From NCBI GenBank assembly GCA_947496555.1, contig CANMDH010000022.1:28645-92644 (forward strand): a stretch of 64,000 bases of DNA. Reading direction: 5' to 3'. The position numbers and the translations under genes are program-made. Within the stretch, counting starts at the first letter, position 1. The number at the start of each line of letters is the position of its first letter. This document shows, one piece after another, positions 18,552 through 28,176 of the stretch. Source of the stretch: an uncultured Aquimarina sp. (lineage in GTDB: Bacteria > Bacteroidota > Bacteroidia > Flavobacteriales > Flavobacteriaceae). The notes beneath the pieces are model-generated. The model was given only the letters and a program-made list of their open reading frames with translations. It searched no databases and was not told where the DNA came from.

Positions 18552-19511
18552 TTATTTCTTAATTATTATATCTAAATACGGATAGCAAAAACCACTATTT
18601 AATCTCTTATGTATAGACTTTAAGAATCTTACATATCGTAGTCCTTTAAAACCTAATTTAAAAAATGTAGATTTTTCAAATTTCATCAAGCTACTCACAA
18701 CTTTAAGTTCGTGCAATGGAGCTATCGCTACTTCAAATTCATGATAGCTCGCACCTCTTCCCCATCGCAAAAATTTCATCATATCTTCGTCATTCAAATC
18801 TCGATAGGAGTCTTTGAAATTGGCTCTATCGGAAAATTTCGAATAATAAAATGCAAGATCATCAGGAAGCCAATCATAAAATGGCATTGCTGCAGTATGA
18901 GAATCATAGTACCACAGTCGGTTTGGCGTTTCTATAACTGCCAAATAAGATTCTTCTTTCAACATTCCCCATGCTTGCTCAAGTGATTTTAATCTTTCTT
19001 CGACTGTCATATGTTCCAAAACGGCATAATAAATAATAAAGTCAAATTTTTTATCTCCAAAATGATCTGCTATATCATCTCCATTTACCAAATGTACATC
19101 TGGTTCAAAACCGGCAATTTTTAATCTATCCTTGGCCACTTCAAGAGCCCCTGCATCTACATCTACTCCTGTTACTTTTGCTCCCTGTTCCATTAATGCT
19201 AATGTAGAAATACCAGTCCCACATCCAATTTCAAGAACACTTGCTCCTTTAAGTTCTCTAACCTTATTAAGCCATGGAGCGATTCTATTCCTATTATAAT
19301 AAAGGCGTTCAAAAATTTGTCCGTTTATCGCTTTTTTATAATCCTGTTCGGATAATCTACTCTTTGTATTTCCCCGATCTAGATAGTTTTTTTCTAGAGA
19401 AACTGTCAATTCTTTTATTTGCCCTTCAGAAAAAACCATTTGATTGTTTTTCATTTTCTTTGGGGCTTTATAAAAGCCTTCTTTAACAAATTTCTTAATA
19501 ATTCTTTTCAT
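18552..19511 (-). CDS. Class I SAM-dependent methyltransferase
   Basis: In this 319-residue protein the SAM-binding motif I VLEIGCGTG is at 92-100, followed by the acidic end of strand 2 (VTGVDVDAGAL), VNGDDIADHF, and DFIIYYAVLEHM as motif IV. The C-terminal half is long for the fold and probably recognises the substrate. In this position, between a pyruvyl transferase and acyltransferases, it most likely methylates a sugar of the repeat unit or caps a chain. O- versus N-methylation and target are unknown. It lies 17 bases after the pyruvyl transferase gene and 38 before the acyltransferase. Confidence 0.85.
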   Translation of the reverse strand: MKRIIKKFVKEGFYKAPKKMKNNQMVFSEGQIKELTVSLEKNYLDRGNTKSRLSEQDYKKAINGQIFERLYYNRNRIAPWLNKVRELKGASVLEIGCGTGISTLALMEQGAKVTGVDVDAGALEVAKDRLKIAGFEPDVHLVNGDDIADHFGDKKFDFIIYYAVLEHMTVEERLKSLEQAWGMLKEESYLAVIETPNRLWYYDSHTAAMPFYDWLPDDLAFYYSKFSDRANFKDSYRDLNDEDMMKFLRWGRGASYHEFEVAIAPLHELKVVSSLMKFEKSTFFKLGFKGLRYVRFLKSIHKRLNSGFCYPYLDIIIKK

Positions 19512-19528
19512 ATGGTTAGGTTTAAAGA

Positions 19529-20494
19529 CTATAAGTTTTGTGTTACTTTCTCTTTTAGAGCATCTGCCAGCTTGTGATGCTTTTCTAAGTTTTTCACTAT
19601 GGTGTCTTTTGTGATTTTTCCTTTCAATCCAAAATTATTAGTAAACTCTCCTGTTTTGCTATTGACATCAATTCGGTTAAAAAGTTCTAGGATACCATCA
19701 AATCGACAGGAATCGACGAAACTATCAAAACCATTTACAAAAATCACTGGAGTACCCATCGCCAAGCATGGCAGCGCACAATGAATTCTAGATGTAATTA
19801 CCAATTTTGCCTTTGCATAATTGTTCAACAGTTTTTCTGCCATTGCAAACTTTTCTTCGTCGGTATACTGATTAGAAGGTGGTTCTTGATTCACAAAATG
19901 TGCTGATTCTAAAAGCTCTTTACTAATAAATTTCTTTAAGTGTTTATTCTTCTTTCCTAATTGAAAAGCGGTTCCGTTTAAAATATTTTTTACGCTAAGT
20001 TTTGTGTTGTAAAACACTTTTTCTGGTCTTGGATAACTGTACAATGGATCTACAATGTATATATCATTTCCTCTTTCTGAATCATCAACTTTGTATGAAT
20101 CTAAAGTCAAGGTTAAACAACCTGTAAAATAAGCATCAATACCTTTTTCTTTTAATGTATCGGCTGTAAACTGATCTCTGCATCCAATAGGTTCATGTTT
20201 TTTTAAATAAGCAATTCCCTTTTCGCTTAGCATTGCTGGGGCAGCTGTATTATTCATATGAAAGGATACAAATACAGGATCTATCTTATCCGAAGGCACC
20301 CAATTGTGAATATTATGAGTAAACCATCCATTCATAATCAACTTTACCGAATCTCCTTGATACTCACCCAACTTTTCTCTATTGAGAAAAACATCAACCT
20401 GTGGTAAAAACTGCTTTGCGGCAAGGCTTTGTATGTTGTCACCAACATTAAAAAACCTTTTATTCTCTTCATAAGTAAGTAATCCGTATTTCAT
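19529..20494 (-). CDS. Polysaccharide pyruvyl transferase family protein
   Basis: This 321-residue protein starts KYGLLTYEENKRFFNVGDNIQS, the N-terminal signature of the CsaB/WcaK family. It continues with IGCRDQFTADTLKEKGIDAYFTGCLTLTL and KLVITSRIHCALPCLAMGTPVIFV near the C-terminus, where RIHCAL holds the conserved His. The family transfers pyruvate from phosphoenolpyruvate to form a ketal on a sugar, adding a negative charge. Some family members in capsule loci act as glycosyltransferases instead, so the exact reaction is open. It lies 6 bases after the PP-loop gene, suggesting a linked function. Confidence 0.85.
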   Translation of the reverse strand: MKYGLLTYEENKRFFNVGDNIQSLAAKQFLPQVDVFLNREKLGEYQGDSVKLIMNGWFTHNIHNWVPSDKIDPVFVSFHMNNTAAPAMLSEKGIAYLKKHEPIGCRDQFTADTLKEKGIDAYFTGCLTLTLDSYKVDDSERGNDIYIVDPLYSYPRPEKVFYNTKLSVKNILNGTAFQLGKKNKHLKKFISKELLESAHFVNQEPPSNQYTDEEKFAMAEKLLNNYAKAKLVITSRIHCALPCLAMGTPVIFVNGFDSFVDSCRFDGILELFNRIDVNSKTGEFTNNFGLKGKITKDTIVKNLEKHHKLADALKEKVTQNL

Positions 20495-20500
20495 ACGTTG

Positions 20501-21787
20501 TTATTTTATCTTTTTGTAAAGTTTGTAAAGTTTAATTAACCAGGGAAATTTATTCCTGATAATGAACTTTAGTCTTCCTATCTCTTTTGTTGGATTATTA
20601 ATCTTTTGTTCTAAAAGTCGGTCGATTTTACCGCTTCGGATATCATTGATTTGTTTGGTTTCGGCTTCTAGATTATCAAAAACATAAAAGTCATTTGTAT
20701 TTTTTGCTTTTTCCATTAGTTCCCACCAAAAGTATCTTACACCTTTACTGGCCCCTCCAATATCCAATACGCGGTAAAATTCGTTATATATATTTCCGTT
20801 TACATTAAATCCATAATCATTTGGATTTTTACCATTCAATATAAGTCCTAAGATCGTTCTGAAACATTTTTCACATATACTGCAGTTAAACTCTGTTCTC
20901 TTTTCAGAATAACAAACTCTAAGCCTAAATTTTGTATCGGTGGTGGCCGCAAAGTCAGCTATTAAATCTACCTTATCCTGTCTTTTAAGTTCATAACCAT
21001 CATGAAAAACTTTTATACCATCTGCCCAACTTATTTTCTCGTCGATTTCGGGTGTAGAACCCCAATCAATATCGATGTTATCTGTATAAGAAGAAGCTAT
21101 ATAAATAGATTTATATCCCAGAACATATGATAAGGGTGCGATGGATCCGATCAGGGCTAACCCATGTTGTACTTTACCCCACCAACCCATATCTTTCAAT
21201 AATAACTCTACCTGATATGTATAAAAATCTCTTAGATTGGTCTCTATATACTCTTTATGGTTTTTTTTGAGAAGTTCTTCATTTTCAATAAAATCGGTAA
21301 AATCTCCCCATTGTTCCTGGTCTTTGATCTCTATATCTGCTCCTAATAATGTTACTAGGTCTGGTTCTTTTTCATATATTCTTATATAGGTTGCATAAGC
21401 ATCCACTCCTCCACTAAATAACATAGCGGTTTTATTTCCTTTGAGCTTGTTTTTAACTAGTTTTTTTGCAACCAATACCCCAGATAACTTCGTATTATCC
21501 CGTTTAGCAAATTCTGCCCTAACCAATTCCTGGGCCCTGTAGAATGTTTCGTCTACTTCTTCTACTTCAATAACAAACCCTGCATACCATGCTATGGGAA
21601 GTACATTAGCAAGAAAAGGAATTACCGAAATGCTATCAGGTACTTTACTTACATCGATCAGATATTTAGAATAAAGGGGTTCTTCGGCAACAAAATACTT
21701 ACGAACATTGGTATCAGCTATGTACTCATAATTGATTCTTTTACCTTCTTCTGAATATGATATATTATGAAGCATTAGTTTTTCCAT
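20501..21787 (-). CDS. QueC-like PP-loop enzyme of unknown substrate
   Basis: This 428-residue protein has a PP-loop ATP pyrophosphatase motif, MLFSGGVDA (122-130), in an alpha-hydrolase-type domain. It also has the cysteine array C292-x9-C302-x2-C305-x2-C308, which resembles the zinc site of QueC (C-x8-C-x2-C-x2-C). An N-terminal region of about 115 residues has no motif I recognise. PP-loop enzymes adenylate a carbonyl or carboxylate and replace it with nitrogen or sulfur. The setting makes queuosine synthesis unlikely and points to modification of a sugar or its carboxylate, for example amide formation on a uronic acid; this is inference. It lies between the flippase and pyruvyl transferase genes, 6-7 bases from each. 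Confidence 0.7.
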   Translation of the reverse strand: MEKLMLHNISYSEEGKRINYEYIADTNVRKYFVAEEPLYSKYLIDVSKVPDSISVIPFLANVLPIAWYAGFVIEVEEVDETFYRAQELVRAEFAKRDNTKLSGVLVAKKLVKNKLKGNKTAMLFSGGVDAYATYIRIYEKEPDLVTLLGADIEIKDQEQWGDFTDFIENEELLKKNHKEYIETNLRDFYTYQVELLLKDMGWWGKVQHGLALIGSIAPLSYVLGYKSIYIASSYTDNIDIDWGSTPEIDEKISWADGIKVFHDGYELKRQDKVDLIADFAATTDTKFRLRVCYSEKRTEFNCSICEKCFRTILGLILNGKNPNDYGFNVNGNIYNEFYRVLDIGGASKGVRYFWWELMEKAKNTNDFYVFDNLEAETKQINDIRSGKIDRLLEQKINNPTKEIGRLKFIIRNKFPWLIKLYKLYKKIK

Positions 21788-21793
21788 CTCAAT

Positions 21794-23314
21794 TTATTTT
21801 CGCTTCAGTACTGCCAAAATAGGCTTACTAAACAATTCCTTTTCATAATCTAATAGACCAATCAAATACATAAAAAACACAAATACCAAAGTATAGGTAC
21901 TTCCTTTAATAATAAAATTAAGCCATCCTTCTCCAGGTATATAATTAATAAAATACCCAGTTGCTAAAACAATTACAAGAGCGATAATAGTTTTATTACC
22001 CAATTCCTTAAAGAATCTGGGTATATTTAGTTTAATTGCCTTATGATAGTAAAAGTTCATTACATTTTGTACAATTAACCAACCGGCCACTGTACCAATC
22101 ATCATTCCCACAGCTGCATATTCTCTTGCGAGCAAAGCTCCTACCCCTGTACCGACTACCATGAAAGACACGTATAAAATTGCCTTGAAGGATAATTTAT
22201 TCTTTGCCTCCAGAATGGAGTTACCAAAATGCTGTACCAAGGGCAAAGTATAAGCCACCATAATCATAAGAGCAATAATCCAAGATTGATAACTACCCTC
22301 TTCTCCTAATGTTTTACCAACCCAAAGATGTACAAATTGATAACCATATAAAATAAAAGCAATTAAAATATACATCAATACGATAAAAGATAATCTTCCT
22401 ATTTTGATCATCATATCTGTGAGTTGTTCTCCCGAGGCATTACCTACCGACATTTGCGTTGCTCGTGGCAAAAATACTCCAGAAATTGCCGTAGAAAACC
22501 CACCATAATAGGTTCCTAGTGTAATACCTATTCCATAAACTGTAAGAACAGCTGGGGGGCAAATACTACCCAATACCCAATGTCCTGCTTTCCATTGAAA
22601 AAGACTAACTAGAGAGAATACAAAGATCCATACAGAATATTTTAAAATATGTTTTATAAAACTCTTGCTAAGCGAATGTAATTTAAACCGAACCTTAAGT
22701 TTCTTAAAAACATAAAAGGCCGTGATAGCAACGACACTCAAACCAAAAATGGTATCCACTATTACCAAAGCAATGGATCTACCCCCATATAAAAGTACTC
22801 CCACTACGGTAACAGACCTTAAAACATATCGAATGATATTGAGTGTTTTTGGAAATACGAATGCCTCATAACCTGAGCAAATACCCCTAAAAGATCCTCC
22901 AGGAAGACGAATTGCAAGATTAAAAATCAAAATAATAAACATTACTTTGGCAATTCTAAGCTCTTCTGCATTCATCTTAGAGAAATAAGAATCTATCTGC
23001 GTATAGAAAACAAAGCCTACCATAAGTACTAATACTGATATGACAGAATAAATAATCATGGTAGTTGCCAGAAAATTTTCTTCACCTTTTCTATCTTTTT
23101 CAGCTCTGTATTTAGCTACAAACCGAACAATTGTATTGTTTAATCCAAAATCCAAAATAGAGATCGTACCTACCATAGCACCGATAGTAATAAAAATACC
23201 ATACTCATCTTTTCCAAGATATTTTAGGATAAAAGGAGTCAATACCAATCCTATTACATTGGTTAAAATGATCGTGACATAATTTAATATGGCTCCTTTT
23301 TTTAACTGGCTCAA
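21794..23314 (-). CDS. Wzx-type polysaccharide flippase
   Basis: This 506-residue protein has 12-14 hydrophobic segments of the MOP superfamily. The start MSQLKKGAILNYVTIILTNVIGLVLTPFILKYLGKDEYGIF is the usual first helix plus amphipathic loop of lipopolysaccharide/O-antigen flippases. IAKYRAEKDRKGEENFLATTM is the cytoplasmic loop. It would flip the undecaprenyl-linked repeat unit to the periplasm, where the EpsG-like polymerase acts. It sits early in the operon, 31 bases after the dehydrogenase gene and 6 bases before the PP-loop gene. Confidence 0.9.
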   Translation of the reverse strand: MSQLKKGAILNYVTIILTNVIGLVLTPFILKYLGKDEYGIFITIGAMVGTISILDFGLNNTIVRFVAKYRAEKDRKGEENFLATTMIIYSVISVLVLMVGFVFYTQIDSYFSKMNAEELRIAKVMFIILIFNLAIRLPGGSFRGICSGYEAFVFPKTLNIIRYVLRSVTVVGVLLYGGRSIALVIVDTIFGLSVVAITAFYVFKKLKVRFKLHSLSKSFIKHILKYSVWIFVFSLVSLFQWKAGHWVLGSICPPAVLTVYGIGITLGTYYGGFSTAISGVFLPRATQMSVGNASGEQLTDMMIKIGRLSFIVLMYILIAFILYGYQFVHLWVGKTLGEEGSYQSWIIALMIMVAYTLPLVQHFGNSILEAKNKLSFKAILYVSFMVVGTGVGALLAREYAAVGMMIGTVAGWLIVQNVMNFYYHKAIKLNIPRFFKELGNKTIIALVIVLATGYFINYIPGEGWLNFIIKGSTYTLVFVFFMYLIGLLDYEKELFSKPILAVLKRK

Positions 23315-23345
23315 TTTTGTTGGTTGTTTAGTTGCTATACTTTGT

Positions 23346-24626
23346 TTATAGTCTTCCGTGGACTTCTTCTTTAATGATTCCCTTTACGTCATATAAAATT
23401 CCATTTGGAGATAACAATGATGTAAGATCCAGATCCATGTATTTTTTATGGGCTACCGTTAATACAATAGCATCAAAAGTATCATTCGGTAATTCGGTAA
23501 CAGTTTCCAGATTATATTCATGTTTTACTTCTTCGGGATTTGCCCATGGATCATAAATTGTAACATCAGTCCCAAAGTCGTTAAGATGATTGATTACATC
23601 TACAGCTCTAGTATTTCGAACATCAGGACAGTTTTCTTTAAAAGTAATCCCTAATACTAATACTTTAGCACCTTTAATTCTGATATCATGTGAAACCATA
23701 AGTTTGATCACCTCAGAAGCTACGTATTGTCCCATACTATCGTTTAATCTCCTTCCGGCCAGAATAATTTCTGGATGATACCCAAATTCTTGAGCTCTCT
23801 GGGCTAGGTAATATGGATCAACTCCTATGCAATGTCCTCCCACAAGTCCAGGTTTAAATGGAAGAAAATTCCATTTGGTACCCGCGGCAGCAAGAACATC
23901 ATTAGTATCGATATCCATCAAATTGAAAATCTTTGCCAATTCGTTTACAAAAGCAATATTAATATCTCTTTGAGAGTTTTCAATTACTTTAGCCGCCTCT
24001 GCTACTTTAATTGTTGGCGCCAAATGTGTTCCAGCAGTAATTACTGATGAATATAATGCGTCTACTTTTTTTCCGATTTCTGGAGTAGAACCAGCAGTTA
24101 CCTTAAGGATTTTTTCTACCGTATGCTTTTTATCTCCCGGGTTGATACGCTCTGGAGAATACCCTGCAAAGAAATCTTTATTAAATTTTAAACCACTAAT
24201 TTTTTCTAATACAGGTATACATTCTTCTTCAGTAACTCCAGGATACACTGTCGATTCGTAAATTACAATGTCTCCCTCTTTTAATACTTTACCAACCATC
24301 TCACTTGATCTGTACAATGGAGTAAGATCCGGTCTATTATTTTTATCTACAGGAGTAGGAACTGTAACTACATAATAATTACAATCTCTAATGTCTTCGA
24401 AATCAGCGGAGCAGTACAAACCAAACTCTGCATTAGATGAATCCTTTAGAACAGATTGAAGCACATCGTCTTCGACCTCTAGCGTAGTATCTTTACCTAA
24501 TCGTAGTTCTTTAATTCGTTTTTGATTAATATCAAAACCCACTACAGAATATTTGGTTGCAAACAACCTAGCTAGAGGTAATCCCACATATCCCAAACCA
24601 ATAATGGCAATCTTAATATCTTGCAT
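23346..24626 (-). CDS. tviB: UDP-sugar 6-dehydrogenase, TviB/WbpO type
   Basis: This 426-residue nucleotide-sugar dehydrogenase has the NAD loop GLGYVGLPLA (10-19) and the catalytic Cys266 in GGHCIGVDPYYLA. Its length and AxKVIENSQRDINIAFVNELA helix fit the UDP-N-acetylglucosamine/galactosamine dehydrogenase subgroup (TviB, WbpO) rather than UDP-glucose dehydrogenase. It oxidises C6 of the UDP-HexNAc to the uronic acid with two NAD+. The next gene upstream encodes the matching C4 epimerase, so the pair should supply UDP-GalNAcA. The gene symbol is by family only. Confidence 0.85.
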   Translation of the reverse strand: MQDIKIAIIGLGYVGLPLARLFATKYSVVGFDINQKRIKELRLGKDTTLEVEDDVLQSVLKDSSNAEFGLYCSADFEDIRDCNYYVVTVPTPVDKNNRPDLTPLYRSSEMVGKVLKEGDIVIYESTVYPGVTEEECIPVLEKISGLKFNKDFFAGYSPERINPGDKKHTVEKILKVTAGSTPEIGKKVDALYSSVITAGTHLAPTIKVAEAAKVIENSQRDINIAFVNELAKIFNLMDIDTNDVLAAAGTKWNFLPFKPGLVGGHCIGVDPYYLAQRAQEFGYHPEIILAGRRLNDSMGQYVASEVIKLMVSHDIRIKGAKVLVLGITFKENCPDVRNTRAVDVINHLNDFGTDVTIYDPWANPEEVKHEYNLETVTELPNDTFDAIVLTVAHKKYMDLDLTSLLSPNGILYDVKGIIKEEVHGRL

Positions 24627-24659
24627 ATACTTGTTTATTTTTTTATCAAAAGGAGGTTG

Positions 24660-25658
24660 TTATTTTAGGTTATCCCAATACCATTTTACTGCCTCTTTTA
24701 ATCCAGATTTCATATCGTATTTAGGATCATACCCCAAGAGATTTTTAGCTTTATCAACAGATGCTAAAGAATGAGGTACATCTCCTTTACGTTCGGGTCC
24801 ATATTTAACTTCTACATCGGCAATTGCCGAATCATATTCAGACAAATACTCTTTCAATAAAGTAGTTAATTCATTTAAAGTAGTTCTTTCTCCAAAGGCC
24901 GTATTATAAACATTGTTTAATGCATTTGGATTATCAGATACTATTGCCCGTAAATTCATTTGAATTACATTATCGATATATGTAAAGTCTCTAGAAAATG
25001 AACCATCTCCATTAATCACAGGAGATTCATGCTTCATAAATTGCATAACAAACTTTGGAATCACTGCAGCATAAGCACCATTTGGATCTTGTTTACGTCC
25101 AAATACATTAAAGTAGCGTAACCCGATTGTATCAAGATCGTACGTCTTTTTAAAATTATCAGCGTATAGTTCATTCACATATTTTGTAATAGCATATGGA
25201 GATAAAGGTTTCCCTATTTTATCTTCGATTTTTGGCAAAGCTTTAGAATCTCCATAGGTTGAAGAACTAGCAGCATAGATGAAACGTTTAACTCCTGCAT
25301 CTCTAGAAGCCACCAACATATTCAAAAAACCGTTTACATTCACTTCATTACTGGTAATAGGATCGTTGATTGATCTAGGAACCGAACCTAATGCAGCTTG
25401 ATGAAGTACAAAATCTACACCATCACAAGCTTTATTACAATCTTCAAGGTTTCTGATATCCCCTTCAATAAATGTAAAATTAGGATGGTCTTTTATAGCT
25501 GAAAGATTTCTTTTATGCCCCGTTGCAAAATTATCCAAAGCAATCACTTTACTCCCTATATCGATGAGTGTTTGGCATAAATTAGACCCAATGAAACCGG
25601 CAGCACCAGTCACAAGAATCTTAGAAGAACGTATTTGTTCTAGTTGGTTAGCGTCCAT
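24660..25658 (-). CDS. tviC: UDP-GlcNAc(A) 4-epimerase, WbpP/TviC type
   Basis: This 332-residue extended short-chain dehydrogenase has the Rossmann motif TGAAGFIGSN (17-26), the catalytic Ser in AASSSTYGD (129-137) and YAITK (Tyr155, Lys159). LHQAALGSVPRSINDP is typical of the WbpP/TviC epimerases that act on N-acetylated UDP-hexoses or uronates. It is the first gene of the 20-gene minus-strand operon, with a 258-base leader region upstream, and is followed after 33 bases by the dehydrogenase. Together they make the acidic amino-sugar donor of the polysaccharide. Confidence 0.87.
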   Translation of the reverse strand: MDANQLEQIRSSKILVTGAAGFIGSNLCQTLIDIGSKVIALDNFATGHKRNLSAIKDHPNFTFIEGDIRNLEDCNKACDGVDFVLHQAALGSVPRSINDPITSNEVNVNGFLNMLVASRDAGVKRFIYAASSSTYGDSKALPKIEDKIGKPLSPYAITKYVNELYADNFKKTYDLDTIGLRYFNVFGRKQDPNGAYAAVIPKFVMQFMKHESPVINGDGSFSRDFTYIDNVIQMNLRAIVSDNPNALNNVYNTAFGERTTLNELTTLLKEYLSEYDSAIADVEVKYGPERKGDVPHSLASVDKAKNLLGYDPKYDMKSGLKEAVKWYWDNLK

Positions 25659-25916
25659 AAATTTTATTTAATTCCCTGTTTTTTAACCCCAAAGCCTACA
25701 TAAATGGTTGTAGACTGCGCGAAATTAAGGTTTACTTATAGAACATACAACTTAAGTTAACGGGGATTTTGCCCCTATTTAGAATTCGTTAGATATAATT
25801 TGTTAAAAATATATTAATCATACAATTTTAAACACAACAAAATATTGATTTACAATAACTTAATAGCAATATTATTTTTTTATTAACTATAACGTTTTCT
25901 TAATATCAAATTAGAA
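25659..25916 (-). promoter_or_regulatory. Leader/promoter region of the polysaccharide operon
   Basis: This is the only sizeable gap upstream of the operon, so it should hold its main promoter. I could not find an exact TAnnTTTG box. A GC-rich inverted repeat, GGGGATTTTGCCCC at 25762-25775 (GGGG and CCCC arms), stands out in very AT-rich sequence. It has no T-run after it, so it is more likely a protein-binding site or RNA leader element than a terminator. Confidence 0.4.
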
Positions 25917-27923
25917 TTAGTATTCTACTATAGCTAATAATTCTTTTTCAAAATCTCTTTTGGCTAAATACTGTTTTTCTAGGTTAGAGTCAAACGGAAT
26001 TGGAGTCTCTAAACTTGCAATACGCTTTACAGGAGCGTCAAGAAATTCAAAACAATTTTCCATTATCAAGGCCGAAATATCTGAGGCAATTCCTCCAAAC
26101 AAAGAGTCCTCTTGCAATATGATCACCTTACCAGTTTTTTTCACTGATGTATATATTGTTTTGGTATCCAAAGGTTGTAACGTTCTTAAATCGATAACAT
26201 CTGCAGAAATATCTTGATGATTATCTAATGTTTCAAGTACCCAATGAACTCCAGCCCCATAACTAATAAGTGTGATATCATTACCTTCTTTTAACAAAGA
26301 TGCCTTTCCTATTGGCAAATTGTAATACCCTTCGGGCACCTCTTGACGAATGCTACGATATAATGCTTTATGTTCAAAAAACAGTACAGGATTAGGATCT
26401 TCAATAGCGGTAATCAACAATCCTTTGGCATCAAATGGAAATGCGGGATAAATAACTTTAAGCCCAGGGGTTTTGGTAAACCATGCCTCATTGGTTTGAC
26501 TATGAAACGGACCAGCGCCTACTCCAGCTCCACAAGGCATTCGAATCACAACATCTGAGGATTGCCCCCAGCGATAATTTGATTTTGCAAGTAGATTAAC
26601 AATAGGATTAAATCCTGAAGATACAAAATCAGCAAACTGCATTTCTATTACAGTTTTATAATTGTTTATTGAAAGCCCATATCCTGCTGAAACAATTCCT
26701 GATTCACATATAGGAGTATTTCTAACTCGGTCTCTACCAAACTCTTCAACAAAACCTTCTGTTATTTTGAAAACCCCTCCATACTCTGCAATATCCTGCC
26801 CCATAATGACTAGGTCATCATATTGTTTCATAGATTCATTTAGTCCCTCAGAAATAGCGTCAATTAATCTAAGTTCTTTAGTGGTATGAACCGGTTTAAT
26901 TTCTTCAAAATCAAATTGTGCATATACATCACTTAACTCTTTGTCCAAATCAACCTCAATTTCTTTTTCGTCGTTTGCACGTTTCCAATCAGACTCTATG
27001 TCAGATTTTATAGAGGATTGGAGCTCCAAATCTTTCTCCTCAGAAATAATACTTTGATCAATAAGGTATTTTCTGTAATTCTCTACTGGATCTTTTGCAC
27101 CCCAATAATCCATCAAGTCCTGGGGAACATATTTGGTACCACTAGCCTCCTCATGACCACGCATTCTAAACGTTTTGAACTCCAAAAGAATTGGTCTTGG
27201 GTCTTTTCGAATACTTTCAGCAAGTTTACTTACCCTACTATACACTTCAAGAATATTATTTCCATCTATAATATGCGATTCAATACCGTAACCACTGCCT
27301 CGATCTGCAAGGTGTTTACAATTGTATTGTTCTTTTGTAGGTGTTGAGAGTCCATACCCATTATTTTCTATACAAAACAGAACAGGTAAATTCCATACGG
27401 ATGCAATATTTAGTGCTTCGTGAAAATCTCCTTCGCTTGTTCCTCCTTCGCCAGTAAATACAGCGGTAACTTTAGTATTATTTTTTAACACATTTGCCAA
27501 TGCGATTCCGCACGCCACACCCATCTGAGGACCCAAATGCGAAATCATTCCTATGATCTTATATTCTTGGGTGCCAAAATGAAAAGAACGATCACGACCA
27601 TTGGTAAAACCACTTGCTTTACCTTGCCATTGTGCAAAAAGTCTGTACAAAGGAATCTCTCGTGTTGTAAATACCCCCAAATTGCGATGCATTGGCAACA
27701 TATATTCCTCTTCTTCAAGTGCAGCAGTTACTCCAACAGCTATAGCTTCTTGACCAATACCACTAAACCATTTAGAAATTTTTCCTTGTCGTAGTAAAAC
27801 AAGCATTTTTTCTTCGATCAGTCTCGGAACAAGCATTTTTTGATATAGCAAAATAAGCTGATCATTGTTGTATTCTTTCCTATCAAAAACTAATTGTAAT
27901 TTTTCTTTTGAAATATGCTCCAT
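25917..27923 (-). CDS. Fused alpha-beta 2-oxoacid dehydrogenase E1
   Basis: This 668-residue protein joins E1-alpha (about 1-330) and E1-beta (about 350-668), which are separate chains in many bacteria. The thiamine diphosphate motif runs from GEGGTSEGD to ENNGYG (159-191). The beta half has MGQDIAEYGGVFKITEGF, RMPCGAGVGAGPFHSQ and the C-terminal ILQEDSLFGGIASDI. It decarboxylates a 2-oxoacid, probably a branched-chain one, and passes the acyl group to a lipoyl E2 encoded elsewhere. It is monocistronic here and diverges from the oxygenase operon. The substrate (branched-chain oxoacid, pyruvate or other) is not certain. Confidence 0.88.
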   Translation of the reverse strand: MEHISKEKLQLVFDRKEYNNDQLILLYQKMLVPRLIEEKMLVLLRQGKISKWFSGIGQEAIAVGVTAALEEEEYMLPMHRNLGVFTTREIPLYRLFAQWQGKASGFTNGRDRSFHFGTQEYKIIGMISHLGPQMGVACGIALANVLKNNTKVTAVFTGEGGTSEGDFHEALNIASVWNLPVLFCIENNGYGLSTPTKEQYNCKHLADRGSGYGIESHIIDGNNILEVYSRVSKLAESIRKDPRPILLEFKTFRMRGHEEASGTKYVPQDLMDYWGAKDPVENYRKYLIDQSIISEEKDLELQSSIKSDIESDWKRANDEKEIEVDLDKELSDVYAQFDFEEIKPVHTTKELRLIDAISEGLNESMKQYDDLVIMGQDIAEYGGVFKITEGFVEEFGRDRVRNTPICESGIVSAGYGLSINNYKTVIEMQFADFVSSGFNPIVNLLAKSNYRWGQSSDVVIRMPCGAGVGAGPFHSQTNEAWFTKTPGLKVIYPAFPFDAKGLLITAIEDPNPVLFFEHKALYRSIRQEVPEGYYNLPIGKASLLKEGNDITLISYGAGVHWVLETLDNHQDISADVIDLRTLQPLDTKTIYTSVKKTGKVIILQEDSLFGGIASDISALIMENCFEFLDAPVKRIASLETPIPFDSNLEKQYLAKRDFEKELLAIVEY

Positions 27924-28176
27924 ACAAGAAAGTTTGTTACGTAAATGTAATTATTTTTATTTCAGAAGATATATCCCAGAACATAATATTATTAAGTAGT
28001 TGTTAATTTAAGCCAAACAATTCTACGAATTAATTAAATTTACTATTATTTCTAAAATTCGTATTATTAAATAGTTAATTTGATTGATATTGAATATTGT
28101 TAATTTTTTTGAGAACAATACTGTATTTTTAATTGAAATACACCTATTTTAGTTCTTCAATTGTAAGACCACACAA

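Noticed and set aside
25762-25775. Terminator between the E1 gene promoter and the polysaccharide operon
   Set aside because: The GGGG/CCCC hairpin has no following T-run on either strand and lies upstream of a gene, so a control element is more likely.
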